Assembly (NCBI GenBank): GCA_903897985.1
Contig: CAIUDS010000288.1
Span: 1-12,047 of the forward strand
From: an uncultured delta proteobacterium
Lineage (GTDB): Bacteria > RBG-13-61-14 > DRUE01
Reading direction: 5' to 3'
Length of the DNA stretch: 12,047 nucleotides
In this document: piece after piece, positions 1 through 6,607 of the stretch
Numbering within the stretch: the stretch's first letter is position 1
Layout: each line of letters opens with the position of its first letter
Notes under the pieces: generated by a model
The model's database searches: none
Seen by the model: only the letters and a program-made list of their open reading frames with translations
What the model was told of the DNA's origin: nothing
Translations under genes and position numbers: made by a program

Positions 1-1777
1 CCTGAAACAGGAGCCGATTTTTTTCGCCCTGCTCATTCAGGATTTTGCCGGTCTTGACCCAGAACAGATCGCCCACTTGCAGGTCCAGATCCTTGAGTTC
101 AAGCTGGAATTTAAGTTGGCGCGCGCCCTGCTTGTATCTCAGCAAATACCGGCTGGACAATGCGGATGCCTCAACGGATTGATAAATCCAGTTGGCGAAA
201 AAAATCTTCGGCTTCTCCTCCCCCAGCCAGTTCTCATTTTCAATGTCTTCCTCAATCTCCACCAGGGCCGACAAATACTTCTTCGGCTCCGTGCCCGCAT
301 CCACTTCCGAAGGTTTGTAATAAACAATCACCCGGCTCGACTGCAACTCGCGGTCGTCCAGCACGGAAACTGATTGGTCGAGCAGATGTTCCCGGTCGTT
401 CAATTCTTTGAGGGCCGAGCCGGGCTGAGGCGGGCAAATGGCCCGGAAGTCTATTGAGGATTCCTCGTTTTGCCAGCATTGGACCAGGGCCTGTTCGCAA
501 ATTTGATTGAGTAACTCCTGCGTCTTTTTGGGTTCCTCGAACTCGGCGCGGAAGCGGGCGCCGGCCAGCCAGTTCATCGCCTCAAAAGTGATGCGGGGAA
601 GATAAACCTTGGCGCCCGAGTCATGCGCCGCGGAGGCGGTGCGAAAGGCCCCGCGGAAATGCTTGTAAAAGAGCGGAACCGGATTGCCGGCGCCCGTTCC
701 TTCAAGCACCAGGTTGTTGCCGTTCTTGCCTTTGTAGATGATCAGTTCGCTGTCAATTTTGATGACGCCTTGATCCGGAAACAGACCGGCATCCGAGACC
801 GGAATGGAAGTGGCTTCCGCGGTTATGGCCGAACTCAGGGTCGCTCCGGAATCCAGCGTCTGCAGGTAGTCGGCTTTGATCCGGCCCCGCTCGCAAATCA
901 GGTCCAGCAAAATCCAGTCCGCGGAAAATCCTTCATCCAGGCCGTTATTGTCCCGCGCGTAGACCAGGACCTGTTTGGCCATTTTTCCGGCCTGGACCGT
1001 GCCCGAACTTCCGAAACCATAGGCCGCATTCTGGAGCGTCCAGACCCCGCTCCCGTCCGGGCCGGCCTTGCCGGAAAACTTGAGGTATTTACCGCCTTCC
1101 GATTTTATGATGCCCCAGCCGGAAAGCTCGTCCCCGTGATAGACCTTGGCGCTCGAGCCGCCGGTGTAGTCTTGCGCGAACTTGCAATTGTCGCTGGCCT
1201 TGGGGTGGCTCAAGCGGTCCAGGTTTTTGAGCAGGTCCTTCACCGTGAGCACGACCCCGAAGTCTTGGTATTCGATTTTCTCGATCAACCCCCGGAAGAA
1301 GAGCCGGAATCCCTCCTCGGCCAGGCCCTCGAACCCAAGATAAACTTCCGCCAGCCGATGATAGTAGTTGGGATTGCGGGCCAGCAGGTTTTTCCAGAAA
1401 GTGCCTGCGGCCTCGGTCCGGCTTACGCTCTTGCCGGGCGCGGAAAAATGGAGCGGCCGGTCATCGGACAACTCGAGGGTCATTTCGCCCCGCCGGGCGA
1501 GGTTGTATTTGGGATCAATCTCGAGGGGGAGGTATCCGACTTTCTCGAGCAGCGGGAGCGAGCCGGGCAGCAGGTGGTCCCGGGCCGAGAACTTCCAGAT
1601 ATACTCGCTTTTCGAGTAATGCAGCCGGTCCTGGCAGGAACTGTAAGTGTAGTAACAGGTTTCGCCGGATGCGACGCAAGGGGCCTGCCCGAAGGTATTC
1701 GAGCATTGGTCGAGATGTATTTTTAGCAGCCATACCGGCTTGCGTTCGAGCGCGTCTTTGATCTGGTCAAATTCCAT
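1..1777 (-). CDS. Phage tail hub / baseplate protein (partial, C-terminus beyond left edge)
   Basis: An open frame of 592 complete codons runs from an ATG at 1777 off the left edge, so the C-terminus is missing. GGAG lies about 7 bases before the ATG. Visible parts: a cysteine cluster at C25, C34, C41 and C48 (pattern C-x8-C-x6-C-x6-C); a beta-rich region around residues 90-180 including RRGEMTLELSDD and FFRGLIEKIEYQDFG, as in gp27-like hub domains; and a segment at about 314-397 with IDSELIIYKG then RGAFRTASAAHDSGAKVY, the 'iD.E.i.Y ... RG..gT.aaaH..Ga.v' pattern I associate with tail proteins. Near the break, LELKDLDLQVGDLFWVKT resembles the end of hub domains. The place after a tape measure and a distal-tail protein is where the hub gene normally sits. 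The hub closes the tail tip and anchors fibres or lytic domains. The cysteines could bind metal or form disulfides. The family is inferred from position and motifs; the exact subfamily is uncertain. Confidence 0.72.
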   Translation of the reverse strand, partial: MEFDQIKDALERKPVWLLKIHLDQCSNTFGQAPCVASGETCYYTYSSCQDRLHYSKSEYIWKFSARDHLLPGSLPLLEKVGYLPLEIDPKYNLARRGEMTLELSDDRPLHFSAPGKSVSRTEAAGTFWKNLLARNPNYYHRLAEVYLGFEGLAEEGFRLFFRGLIEKIEYQDFGVVLTVKDLLKNLDRLSHPKASDNCKFAQDYTGGSSAKVYHGDELSGWGIIKSEGGKYLKFSGKAGPDGSGVWTLQNAAYGFGSSGTVQAGKMAKQVLVYARDNNGLDEGFSADWILLDLICERGRIKADYLQTLDSGATLSSAITAEATSIPVSDAGLFPDQGVIKIDSELIIYKGKNGNNLVLEGTGAGNPVPLFYKHFRGAFRTASAAHDSGAKVYLPRITFEAMNWLAGARFRAEFEEPKKTQELLNQICEQALVQCWQNEESSIDFRAICPPQPGSALKELNDREHLLDQSVSVLDDRELQSSRVIVYYKPSEVDAGTEPKKYLSALVEIEEDIENENWLGEEKPKIFFANWIYQSVEASALSSRYLLRYKQGARQLKFQLELKDLDLQVGDLFWVKTGKILNEQGEKNRLLFQ

Positions 1778-1813
1778 TTATTGCTCCGTTCACGGTTTCA
1801 AGTTCCCCGGCCC

Positions 1814-2575
1814 TCATACCCTTCCCTCCAGTTCGAGGCGCAGTGATCGGAAAACCGGGTTATAGGGCAGTTCCCTTTTGGGCTCCGAGATTTCCACCAG
1901 ATAAATTTCCTCCGGATGATTCAGGCAATCCCAGGCGAACAGGAAGGGCCTGGGGATATGCGCATCCCAGAAGGGGATGAGATTTTCCCGGACCCATGAG
2001 TCCGATAAATGGGAGAAGGACAACTGGATCCGGCGGCGCTCGTATTTCAAAACTGTTCCCAGCAAAAAGCCTTCTTCCGAGCGGGCACGCTCGAGGGCCT
2101 GCTCTTCCGGGTTCGGGTCGAACCCGCTCGCGGGCCAGGAGGGAAACTGGAGCCGGCCGCCGATAAAGAGCAGCCCGATTTCCGCGGGTTCGCCGCCCAC
2201 GGCCAGGGCCAGTTTGAAATAACGATAAGCGGCCGCATTGAAAGTTTCCAAGATCGGCGCATCCGAATCCACCGGATGTTCAACCACTTGCGTCCAGTCG
2301 GTTCCATTGTCGGAGCCGTAAAGCGTCACGCCGGTTATTCCGGCGGAATGGAGATTGTGCTGATAAATTGCGAGCGTGTCCGCGGCCTGCGCGGACCCCA
2401 GGTCAAGCTCAATATTTTGGAGAGAACCGGAGCCGGCTTGCCAGGTCAGGTACTCGCGCCAGTCCGCCAGGTATTCGACCGGATGATCCGGATCGGAGCT
2501 GGTCGCGGTTATGACCGCGCCCGGCCGCGCGAGCAAATTGTCCCATAAAATGATCGGCTTTGCATTTTGAGTCAT
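1814..2575 (-). CDS. Distal tail protein with N-terminal discoidin (F5/8 C)-like domain
   Basis: A 253-residue protein with GGAGG about 7 bases before its ATG. Residues about 10-140 read like an F5/8 type C (discoidin) beta-sandwich: an early loop with ATSSDPDHPVEYL, then IELDLGSAQAADTLAIYQHN, GVTLYGSDNGTDWTQV and AYRYFKLALA, the usual order 'i.ldLg.......l......g....v...s.dg..W......yryvrl'. Such domains commonly bind glycans or lipids. Residues about 165-250 form a second beta-rich domain (YERRRIQLSFSHLSDSW, PFLFAWDCLNHPEEIYLVEI) that fits a distal tail or tail-tip protein. The gene lies between the tape measure and the hub, the place of the distal tail gene in siphophages and in gene transfer agents. 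An adhesive tail tip is inferred. I saw no signal peptide or membrane segment. The discoidin call is fairly sure; the Dit role rests on position. Confidence 0.68.
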   Translation of the reverse strand: MTQNAKPIILWDNLLARPGAVITATSSDPDHPVEYLADWREYLTWQAGSGSLQNIELDLGSAQAADTLAIYQHNLHSAGITGVTLYGSDNGTDWTQVVEHPVDSDAPILETFNAAAYRYFKLALAVGGEPAEIGLLFIGGRLQFPSWPASGFDPNPEEQALERARSEEGFLLGTVLKYERRRIQLSFSHLSDSWVRENLIPFWDAHIPRPFLFAWDCLNHPEEIYLVEISEPKRELPYNPVFRSLRLELEGRV

Positions 2576-2606
2576 CGGTAACCTCCAATGGTAGCCAGCG
2601 TTTAGA

Positions 2607-2662
2607 GCGCGGCTTCGCGTACCCGCGAACGCGCAAGAAGTCGGTCCAGGGCTGCGCCCTGG
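2607..2662 (-). other. Two adjacent RNA hairpins after the tape measure gene
   Basis: The 87-base gap between the tape measure and distal-tail genes holds two inverted repeats. The first (2646-2662) is a perfect 7-bp stem, CCAGGGC and GCCCTGG with a 3-base loop, starting directly after the tape measure stop codon. The second (2607-2634) pairs GCGCG and TTCGCG with CGCGAA and CGCGC, giving 11 bp with a 2-base bulge and a 4-base loop. Neither is followed by a T-run on the minus strand, so they are not typical intrinsic terminators. They could stabilise or process the mRNA, or be remnants of a small repeat. Confidence 0.5.
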
Positions 2663-3241
2663 TTAGGCAAACTCGATTTTGACATTGTCGCGATAAGCCT
2701 CATTCAAGCCTTCGACCAGTTTCCGGGTGAATTCCTTGGGATTGACCACCACGCCGTCGCCGACATTGACCACCACCCGGGCCCGGTGGTCAACCCGCTC
2801 TTTCTGCTCGGGGCCGGGAGCCGCCGGGGCGGATCCCGCTCCGGCCGATCCGCTGGAGCCGCCGGAGGCGGAGGTCTTGGCCGCGTCCGCGTATTGCTTG
2901 ACCGCGAGCATGTGCTTGAGCGAGGCCGCGAGGTGAGTGGGGTCCTTGGTGGAGAAGAAAGCCGCCATCTCTTTGGTGGCCTCGGCGATCTCGAATGGGA
3001 TCATGATCATGGCCTGCTGCTTGATGCCCAAGCCGAGCGATTTGGCCATGGACCCGGCCGCGGACTTGAACGCGGTCATTTCCGCGGCCAGGTCCTGTTG
3101 TTTGACCTTGCGGGTCAGCTCGGAATATTGGGCCTCCAGTTGATGTCTCCGGGCTTCCGCTTCCCGGACTATCTCCAGCTCCCGGTCTTTGTATTCCTGA
3201 AGCTGGTCAAGATATTCCTGTTCCGATCTTTCATCCGGCAT
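2663..3241 (-). CDS. Short tape measure protein (tail length ruler)
   Basis: A 192-residue protein. Its ATG overlaps the end of the frameshift extension by 11 bases and follows AAGGAAGGAG. Residues about 6-60 form a charged heptad-like coiled coil (LDQLQEYKDRELEIV). Residues about 61-97 are a small hydrophobic helical stretch including SLGLGIKQQAMIMIPFEIAE. A helix with HLAASLKHMLAVKQYA (about 103-118) leads into a Ser/Gly/Ala/Pro linker at 124-145, and a C-terminal strand-helix part (RARVVVNVGDGVVV, then EFTRKLVEGLNEAYRDN) ends the protein. This C-terminal layout is typical of tape measure proteins, and the gene directly follows the G/GT chaperone, the standard place. Most tape measures exceed 600 residues. 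At about 0.15 nm per residue this one predicts a tail of roughly 29 nm. It has its own binding site and no nearby longer frame, so I see no sign of truncation. Confidence 0.68.
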   Translation of the reverse strand: MPDERSEQEYLDQLQEYKDRELEIVREAEARRHQLEAQYSELTRKVKQQDLAAEMTAFKSAAGSMAKSLGLGIKQQAMIMIPFEIAEATKEMAAFFSTKDPTHLAASLKHMLAVKQYADAAKTSASGGSSGSAGAGSAPAAPGPEQKERVDHRARVVVNVGDGVVVNPKEFTRKLVEGLNEAYRDNVKIEFA

Positions 3242-3545
3242 GACCGATCTCCTTCCTTAGCAAAATCATTTGCAGTTCGTTCTTCTTTCTTTCCGCCTCA
3301 ATTTTCTCCTCCAGGCCGGCAAGCAAAAGCCAGGACCCATAATCGAGGTCGTCGGGCGCAAAGGGGAAATGCGCCAGCCGCAGCCGCCGGAGCTCGAGCA
3401 GCCGCCAGGTCTCGGGTGCGATTGAATCGAGCCGGAACTCTGGACAATGGGCGCAACTCCATTTCTGAAAAGCGCTTCTTTTCTCCGGACAGCCGGCGCA
3501 ATCGGCCGCCTCCCGAGAGAGCAACCGGTCCAGATCCGCGATCAG
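3231..3545 (-). CDS. Tail assembly chaperone frameshift extension (T part of G-T fusion), four-cysteine motif
   Basis: This frame is open from the slippery site of the preceding G gene. Its first possible own start, a TTG at 3524, has no convincing ribosome binding site. Read through a -1 slip at 3545-3551 it adds 104 residues, giving a G-T fusion of about 232 residues. The extension begins LIADLDRLLSREAAD, then carries CAGC and CAHC (C144, C147, C159, C162 of the fusion; CX2C-X11-CX2C), a likely zinc-binding knuckle. It then has a helical part with APETWRLLELRRLRLAHF and DDLDYGSWLLL, followed by a charged helix. In lambda and most siphophages a minor share of ribosomes make gpGT, which helps load the tube protein onto the tape measure. 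The stop overlaps the tape measure start. The zinc knuckle is inferred from cysteine spacing. Confidence 0.72.
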   Translation of the reverse strand: MIADLDRLLSREAADCAGCPEKRSAFQKWSCAHCPEFRLDSIAPETWRLLELRRLRLAHFPFAPDDLDYGSWLLLAGLEEKIEAERKKNELQMILLRKEIGHAG

Positions 3546-3928
3546 TTTTTTTCCCGAACCTCCAGCTCGGAGCGGGTCATTTTGACCAGGTGATTCCCGA
3601 GCATCAGCAGCAGGCCGGGGAGCTTGTCTTTCAAAAGCTCTTTCCAGTTCTTCTCGAAGCCGGGTTGAGCCGGGTCCGTGACCAGGGCGCGAAGCCCGTC
3701 TCCCTCCGCCAAAACGATGTCTCCCTCCCTCACGCCCAGGATGCAGGAAACCCCCAGCTCGAGTCCCGCTTCCAGCATTTGCGCCATGGATTGCGGCCCC
3801 TGGCCGGATAGGCTCGCGGCTAGGTAGCGGACCATCTCCGGAGCGTTTGGCCTCCGGAAATAGACCTCGATCTCCTCGCCTTCCAGCTTCAACACCAGGC
3901 TCTGTCTGTCTTTGATCGCAACCGGCAT
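3542..3928 (-). CDS. Tail assembly chaperone (G-like)
   Basis: A 128-residue protein with AAGGAG about 6 bases before its ATG and 10 bases after the tail tube gene. The N-terminus (AIKDRQSLVLKLEGEEIEVYFRRP) is a short beta part, followed by mostly helical sequence, as in G-type chaperones. Its last codons are GAA AAA AAC followed by TGA, so the gene ends in a -1 slippery heptamer (A AAA AAC). The next gene lies exactly in the -1 frame. In siphophages this protein, with its frameshifted long form, coats the tape measure before tube polymerisation and is not in the finished virion. The call comes from size, place between tube and tape measure, and the frameshift signal; sequence similarity to a named family was not recognised. 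Confidence 0.75.
   Translation of the reverse strand: MPVAIKDRQSLVLKLEGEEIEVYFRRPNAPEMVRYLAASLSGQGPQSMAQMLEAGLELGVSCILGVREGDIVLAEGDGLRALVTDPAQPGFEKNWKELLKDKLPGLLLMLGNHLVKMTRSELEVREKN
3545..3563 (-). promoter_or_regulatory. Programmed -1 ribosomal frameshift site (A AAA AAC with upstream SD-like GGAGGT)
   Basis: On the minus strand the heptamer A AAA AAC occupies 3551-3545 in the right phase (zero frame GAA AAA AAC TGA). The zero-frame stop follows immediately at 3544-3542. GGAGGT lies at 3563-3558, six bases before the heptamer. In E. coli dnaX a similar upstream Shine-Dalgarno-like element stimulates -1 slipping at A AAA AAG. After the slip, translation enters the frame of the four-cysteine extension. 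I did not find an obvious strong stem directly downstream by eye. Confidence 0.78.
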
Positions 3929-3938
3929 TTCGGTCTCC

Positions 3939-5225
3939 TTATCCCAGATACCCGCTCACCTGATTCCAGGCGCGGATGAAAACCCCGCCATAGTTTCCGT
4001 CGTCCATCACCAGCAGGTCCCCGTCCGAGGCCAGGATTTTGCCAGCGACTGCGATGGGCGCATTCAGGATTCCGCATTTGGGGAAAATCAGGTCGGCCCC
4101 AAAATAATAGCCGCTGCCGGGCTCGATCTCGGTGCCCCGGATTCTCAGATGCACGCTGAGTTGTTCGCTCTCGGCATGGTCGGCCTGCCATTGCCGGATG
4201 GTGTTGCGGAGCCGCTCGGAGAGCTTGAGGGCGATCTCGCGTTGTCCGCGTACGGCTTCGCTCGCCCAAGGGTCATTGGACCCGTCCGCCAGCTTTCGGA
4301 TTTCCAGGTTGTTCTTGCCCTGAAGGGAAAAGCCCAGCAGGTCTCCCGAGATAATCTCTCCGCCCAGGACCTCGTTGCCGTTGAAGTATCCATCCACGAT
4401 CACCTGGGCGTCCACCAGCCGGAGCGGAGACTCGTCCACTTCCCCGGGAAAATCGCACCAGGCCGGCTCGGTCGGGAGGTAATCCACATGAAAATCTATC
4501 GGATCGGAGCTTTCGCCCACCGCCTCCTCCAGGGTGAGCACCGCGGGCGTGGCCGCGCTCACACCGGTGACCTTGCACACCTTCCAGACATTGGAGCCGG
4601 TGTCCTTGGCTCGCACCCGGAACACATTCTCGAGCCGTTCGGCCGCGCTCAATCCTTCCACCCCGTTCGCGGCTAGGGTGAGCTCGAGGGAATCGGCCGG
4701 CGTGCTCACGGTCTCGTGCGTGTAATTGGTCTCGCGTTTTCCGATCCCTTTGACCTCCGCGCTCATGCCCACCCAGCTCTCTCCCAGGTCGAGGCTGAAT
4801 CCTTCAATCAGGTTTCCGGAGAACCTTTCTTTCAGGATGGAATCGCCCCGGCGCTGGACCAGGGTGAAACTGGGCGGATCCAGTTCCGGCGACGGGCTGA
4901 TCACATGCTCATAAATTCCGGTTGCGACTTCCCGGCTTGAGATGGAGCCGAAGAAATAGGCCAGGACCAGGCTCAGGAAATCGGGCTTGGCCCGCTTCTG
5001 GCTGAGCTTTCCGCTCGCGGTCGAGCCGGCGTGGTAAAGGCTGGTGGCGAGTTCGACGCCCCGGAGCTGGTCGCGGTCATCCTCAATGGTCCGCTCCAGG
5101 CCCAGGCCCGAACCCAAGTCCAGCGCCAAGCTTACCCCCGAGCCCGCCTGCGGCTCGCCCAGGCTTTGCTCCTTCGCGCGGAACACGGCGATTCTGCCCA
5201 TGGCTTCGAGAAAATTTTTGGACAT
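3939..5225 (-). CDS. Major tail tube protein with inserted domain
   Basis: A 428-residue protein. The frame extends upstream to a TTG at 5282, but AAGGAGG lies about 10 bases before the ATG at 5225, which I take as the start. The layout fits a phage tail tube protein: residues 119-149 (SFTLVQRRGD, then FSGNLIEGFSLDLGE) are the typical strands of the tube fold, followed by an insert at about 171-251 (LELTLAANGV through DFHVDYLP). The fold then resumes with RLVDAQVIVDGYFNG, INS-like and helix segments, and a closing GYYFGADLIFPK. Tube proteins are often 150-300 residues, so the insert probably forms a knob on the outside of the tail. The gene lies after the terminator and before the chaperone, the usual place. 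No sheath gene is next to it, which argues for a non-contractile tail. The insert's role is unknown. Confidence 0.72.
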   Translation of the reverse strand: MSKNFLEAMGRIAVFRAKEQSLGEPQAGSGVSLALDLGSGLGLERTIEDDRDQLRGVELATSLYHAGSTASGKLSQKRAKPDFLSLVLAYFFGSISSREVATGIYEHVISPSPELDPPSFTLVQRRGDSILKERFSGNLIEGFSLDLGESWVGMSAEVKGIGKRETNYTHETVSTPADSLELTLAANGVEGLSAAERLENVFRVRAKDTGSNVWKVCKVTGVSAATPAVLTLEEAVGESSDPIDFHVDYLPTEPAWCDFPGEVDESPLRLVDAQVIVDGYFNGNEVLGGEIISGDLLGFSLQGKNNLEIRKLADGSNDPWASEAVRGQREIALKLSERLRNTIRQWQADHAESEQLSVHLRIRGTEIEPGSGYYFGADLIFPKCGILNAPIAVAGKILASDGDLLVMDDGNYGGVFIRAWNQVSGYLG

Positions 5226-5282
5226 CGCTTGCAAACCTCCTTGTTCGTGAGTTCCCCGGCCGAGATTGATTTGTAATACCAA

Positions 5283-5810
5283 TTACAAAGACAACCGAGC
5301 CGGAATTATGATTTGGACGGAAACCGTGGCCGCCACTTCCGGGTTCTTCCCCGTGGCGTCCTCGAAAAAGCGGCTCTCGAAGCCGGTCTCGACCACCCGA
5401 GCGATCAAAACCCCCTGGCCGTCTTCAATCAAGGCGGGCAATCCGGAAAACTGGAGGCCGGGAAGGTTCTGCGTTGAGAGCGCTTTTTCCAGACGCCCGG
5501 CGATTTTTTTCGCCCGGTCGGATTCCAGCTCGCGGTCTCCGCCCCGGCAGAGGACCAGGAATTCCAATTCAAAAATTTTATCCACCAGCCGGCTCGAGGG
5601 CGCGGGTTCCTCGCGCTTGCGCGTAACCTCCACCCCGATCAGGGGCAACTCGTATTTGGAATAGAGTTTGGCTTCCTTCCGGATCCGGGGCTCAATCGTT
5701 TTCACCGGAGGATTGGGTTCCTCCCGCAAGCCCCCGGGGCCGGTGTCGGCCATCAGCGTCTCCACCACCTTGCCGGCCAAAACCAGGTACTCTCCATCTG
5801 CCAATGCCAT
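5283..5810 (-). CDS. Tail terminator / tail completion protein
   Basis: A 175-residue protein from the ATG at 5810. The frame can be extended to a TTG at 5828, but AAGGAG lies inside that extension, about 6 bases before the ATG, so the ATG is preferred. The alternating pattern YELPLIGVEVTRKRE, then KIFELEFLVLCRGGD, then a helix (SDRAKKIAGRLEKALS) and closing strands (VSVQIIIPAR) fits the small alpha/beta fold of tail terminator proteins (gpU-like) and related neck proteins. These cap the finished tail and join it to the head. The position, between the head-tail adaptor and the tube gene, supports this. It has no catalytic motif. It could instead be a DUF1834-type neck protein. Confidence 0.62.
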   Translation of the reverse strand: MALADGEYLVLAGKVVETLMADTGPGGLREEPNPPVKTIEPRIRKEAKLYSKYELPLIGVEVTRKREEPAPSSRLVDKIFELEFLVLCRGGDRELESDRAKKIAGRLEKALSTQNLPGLQFSGLPALIEDGQGVLIARVVETGFESRFFEDATGKNPEVAATVSVQIIIPARLSL

Positions 5811-5824
5811 GTTTTGCTCCTTAT

Positions 5825-6577
5825 TCAATCGAGCGTGTCGGTCGGATATTCTTCCTGATAGATCGCCCCCTGGTACACCGAGAGCGGCGCCTCATAATGG
5901 GGCAGCGCCAATTCGCCTTTGCGCAGCCGTTCCAGTTCCGCCATCGCGCGTTCCTCGAGCAGCGGCTTGAGCTCCATCTCGTTGGCCGTGCCCATGAAGA
6001 TCAGGCAGTCGGCGATCGTCAGTTTCCGGCACAGCCGCTCGATCAGGGCCGGGGTTGCGGGGTCCTGCTCGATCCCCGGGAAGGGCGTGGGATAGGACTC
6101 GGCCAGGGCGGCGTCTATCCTGCGGCTGGCGTCGTGGATATATTGCGCAATGATCGAGTCGGTCAATTGAGAGGGGAGTTCGGAAGGCAATTCCGCCTTC
6201 ACTTTCTCGATGATCGAATAGACCGGCTCGGCGCCGGTCCCGGCGATCACCTCAAAGGCTTCCAGGATCGTGGGAGCCGGAAACACCTGCTCGCCGCTGA
6301 CTTTGGCATAAATATGAGCATCGCAGGTCCCGAGCGAAAAGTCGCCCAGTTCGATCCCCTCGACAAAAAGAAAAGCGCCCTGGGCGTCGCCGGCCGCGGC
6401 CAGGGCCGGAGAGCTGGTCTTGGTCGCGGTGAATTTCAAGCCGCCCGCGCCATCATAAAATTCCACGCGCAGATCCGGATCCTCCCAGTCGGGCTCGCAA
6501 AAAGAGCCCAGCCCGTTTGCAATCCGGAAACTGAACCGGGCCTGGCCGCCCTGCTGATATTTCGGAAGCACGCTCAT
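5825..6577 (-). CDS. Head-tail adaptor with N-terminal beta-sandwich domain (Ig-like + DUF1320/gp36-like)
   Basis: A 250-residue protein with GAGGAGG before its ATG. Two parts are seen. Residues about 10-112 are beta-rich (ARFSFRI, DLRVEFYDGAG, GAFLFVEGIELGDFSLG, DAHIYAKVSGEQ) and resemble Ig-like or BppU-N-like domains of phage proteins. Residues about 138-225 are helical: LTDSIIAQYIHDASRRIDAALAE, then YPTPF, then LIERLCRKLTIADCLIF, LLEERAMAELERLRKGEL. This matches the Mu gp36 / DUF1320-type adaptor pattern (helix with 'I..AS..iD..L...Y..P', then a helical 'r...a...L..i..G'). That family sits under the portal and opens the way to the tail. The fusion to a beta domain is unusual in my experience; the extra domain may face the portal or the outside of the neck. 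Confidence 0.7.
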   Translation of the reverse strand: MSVLPKYQQGGQARFSFRIANGLGSFCEPDWEDPDLRVEFYDGAGGLKFTATKTSSPALAAAGDAQGAFLFVEGIELGDFSLGTCDAHIYAKVSGEQVFPAPTILEAFEVIAGTGAEPVYSIIEKVKAELPSELPSQLTDSIIAQYIHDASRRIDAALAESYPTPFPGIEQDPATPALIERLCRKLTIADCLIFMGTANEMELKPLLEERAMAELERLRKGELALPHYEAPLSVYQGAIYQEEYPTDTLD

Positions 6578-6607
6578 GTTTTCCTCCTCAAATTCCTTTT
6601 TAGCTCT

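Noticed and set aside
623..1726. Plus-strand open frame of 367 codons
   Set aside because: Antisense to the hub gene, whose frame is continuous with recognisable tail motifs and a good ribosome binding site. No motif is seen in the plus-strand translation.
2786..3811. Plus-strand open frame of 341 codons
   Set aside because: Antisense to the tape measure and chaperone genes; Arg/Gly-rich translation without motif; no binding site.
3939..5225. Tail sheath protein (contractile tail)
   Set aside because: The protein has the tube-like segments and is followed directly by a G/GT chaperone; no separate small tube gene follows, as would be expected after a sheath.
5226..5282. TTG start 19 codons upstream for the tail tube gene
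   Set aside because: AAGGAGG lies inside this extension, just before the ATG at 5225, so the ATG is the likely start.
5811..5828. TTG start six codons upstream for the tail terminator gene
   Set aside because: The extension contains the AAGGAG that serves the ATG at 5810.
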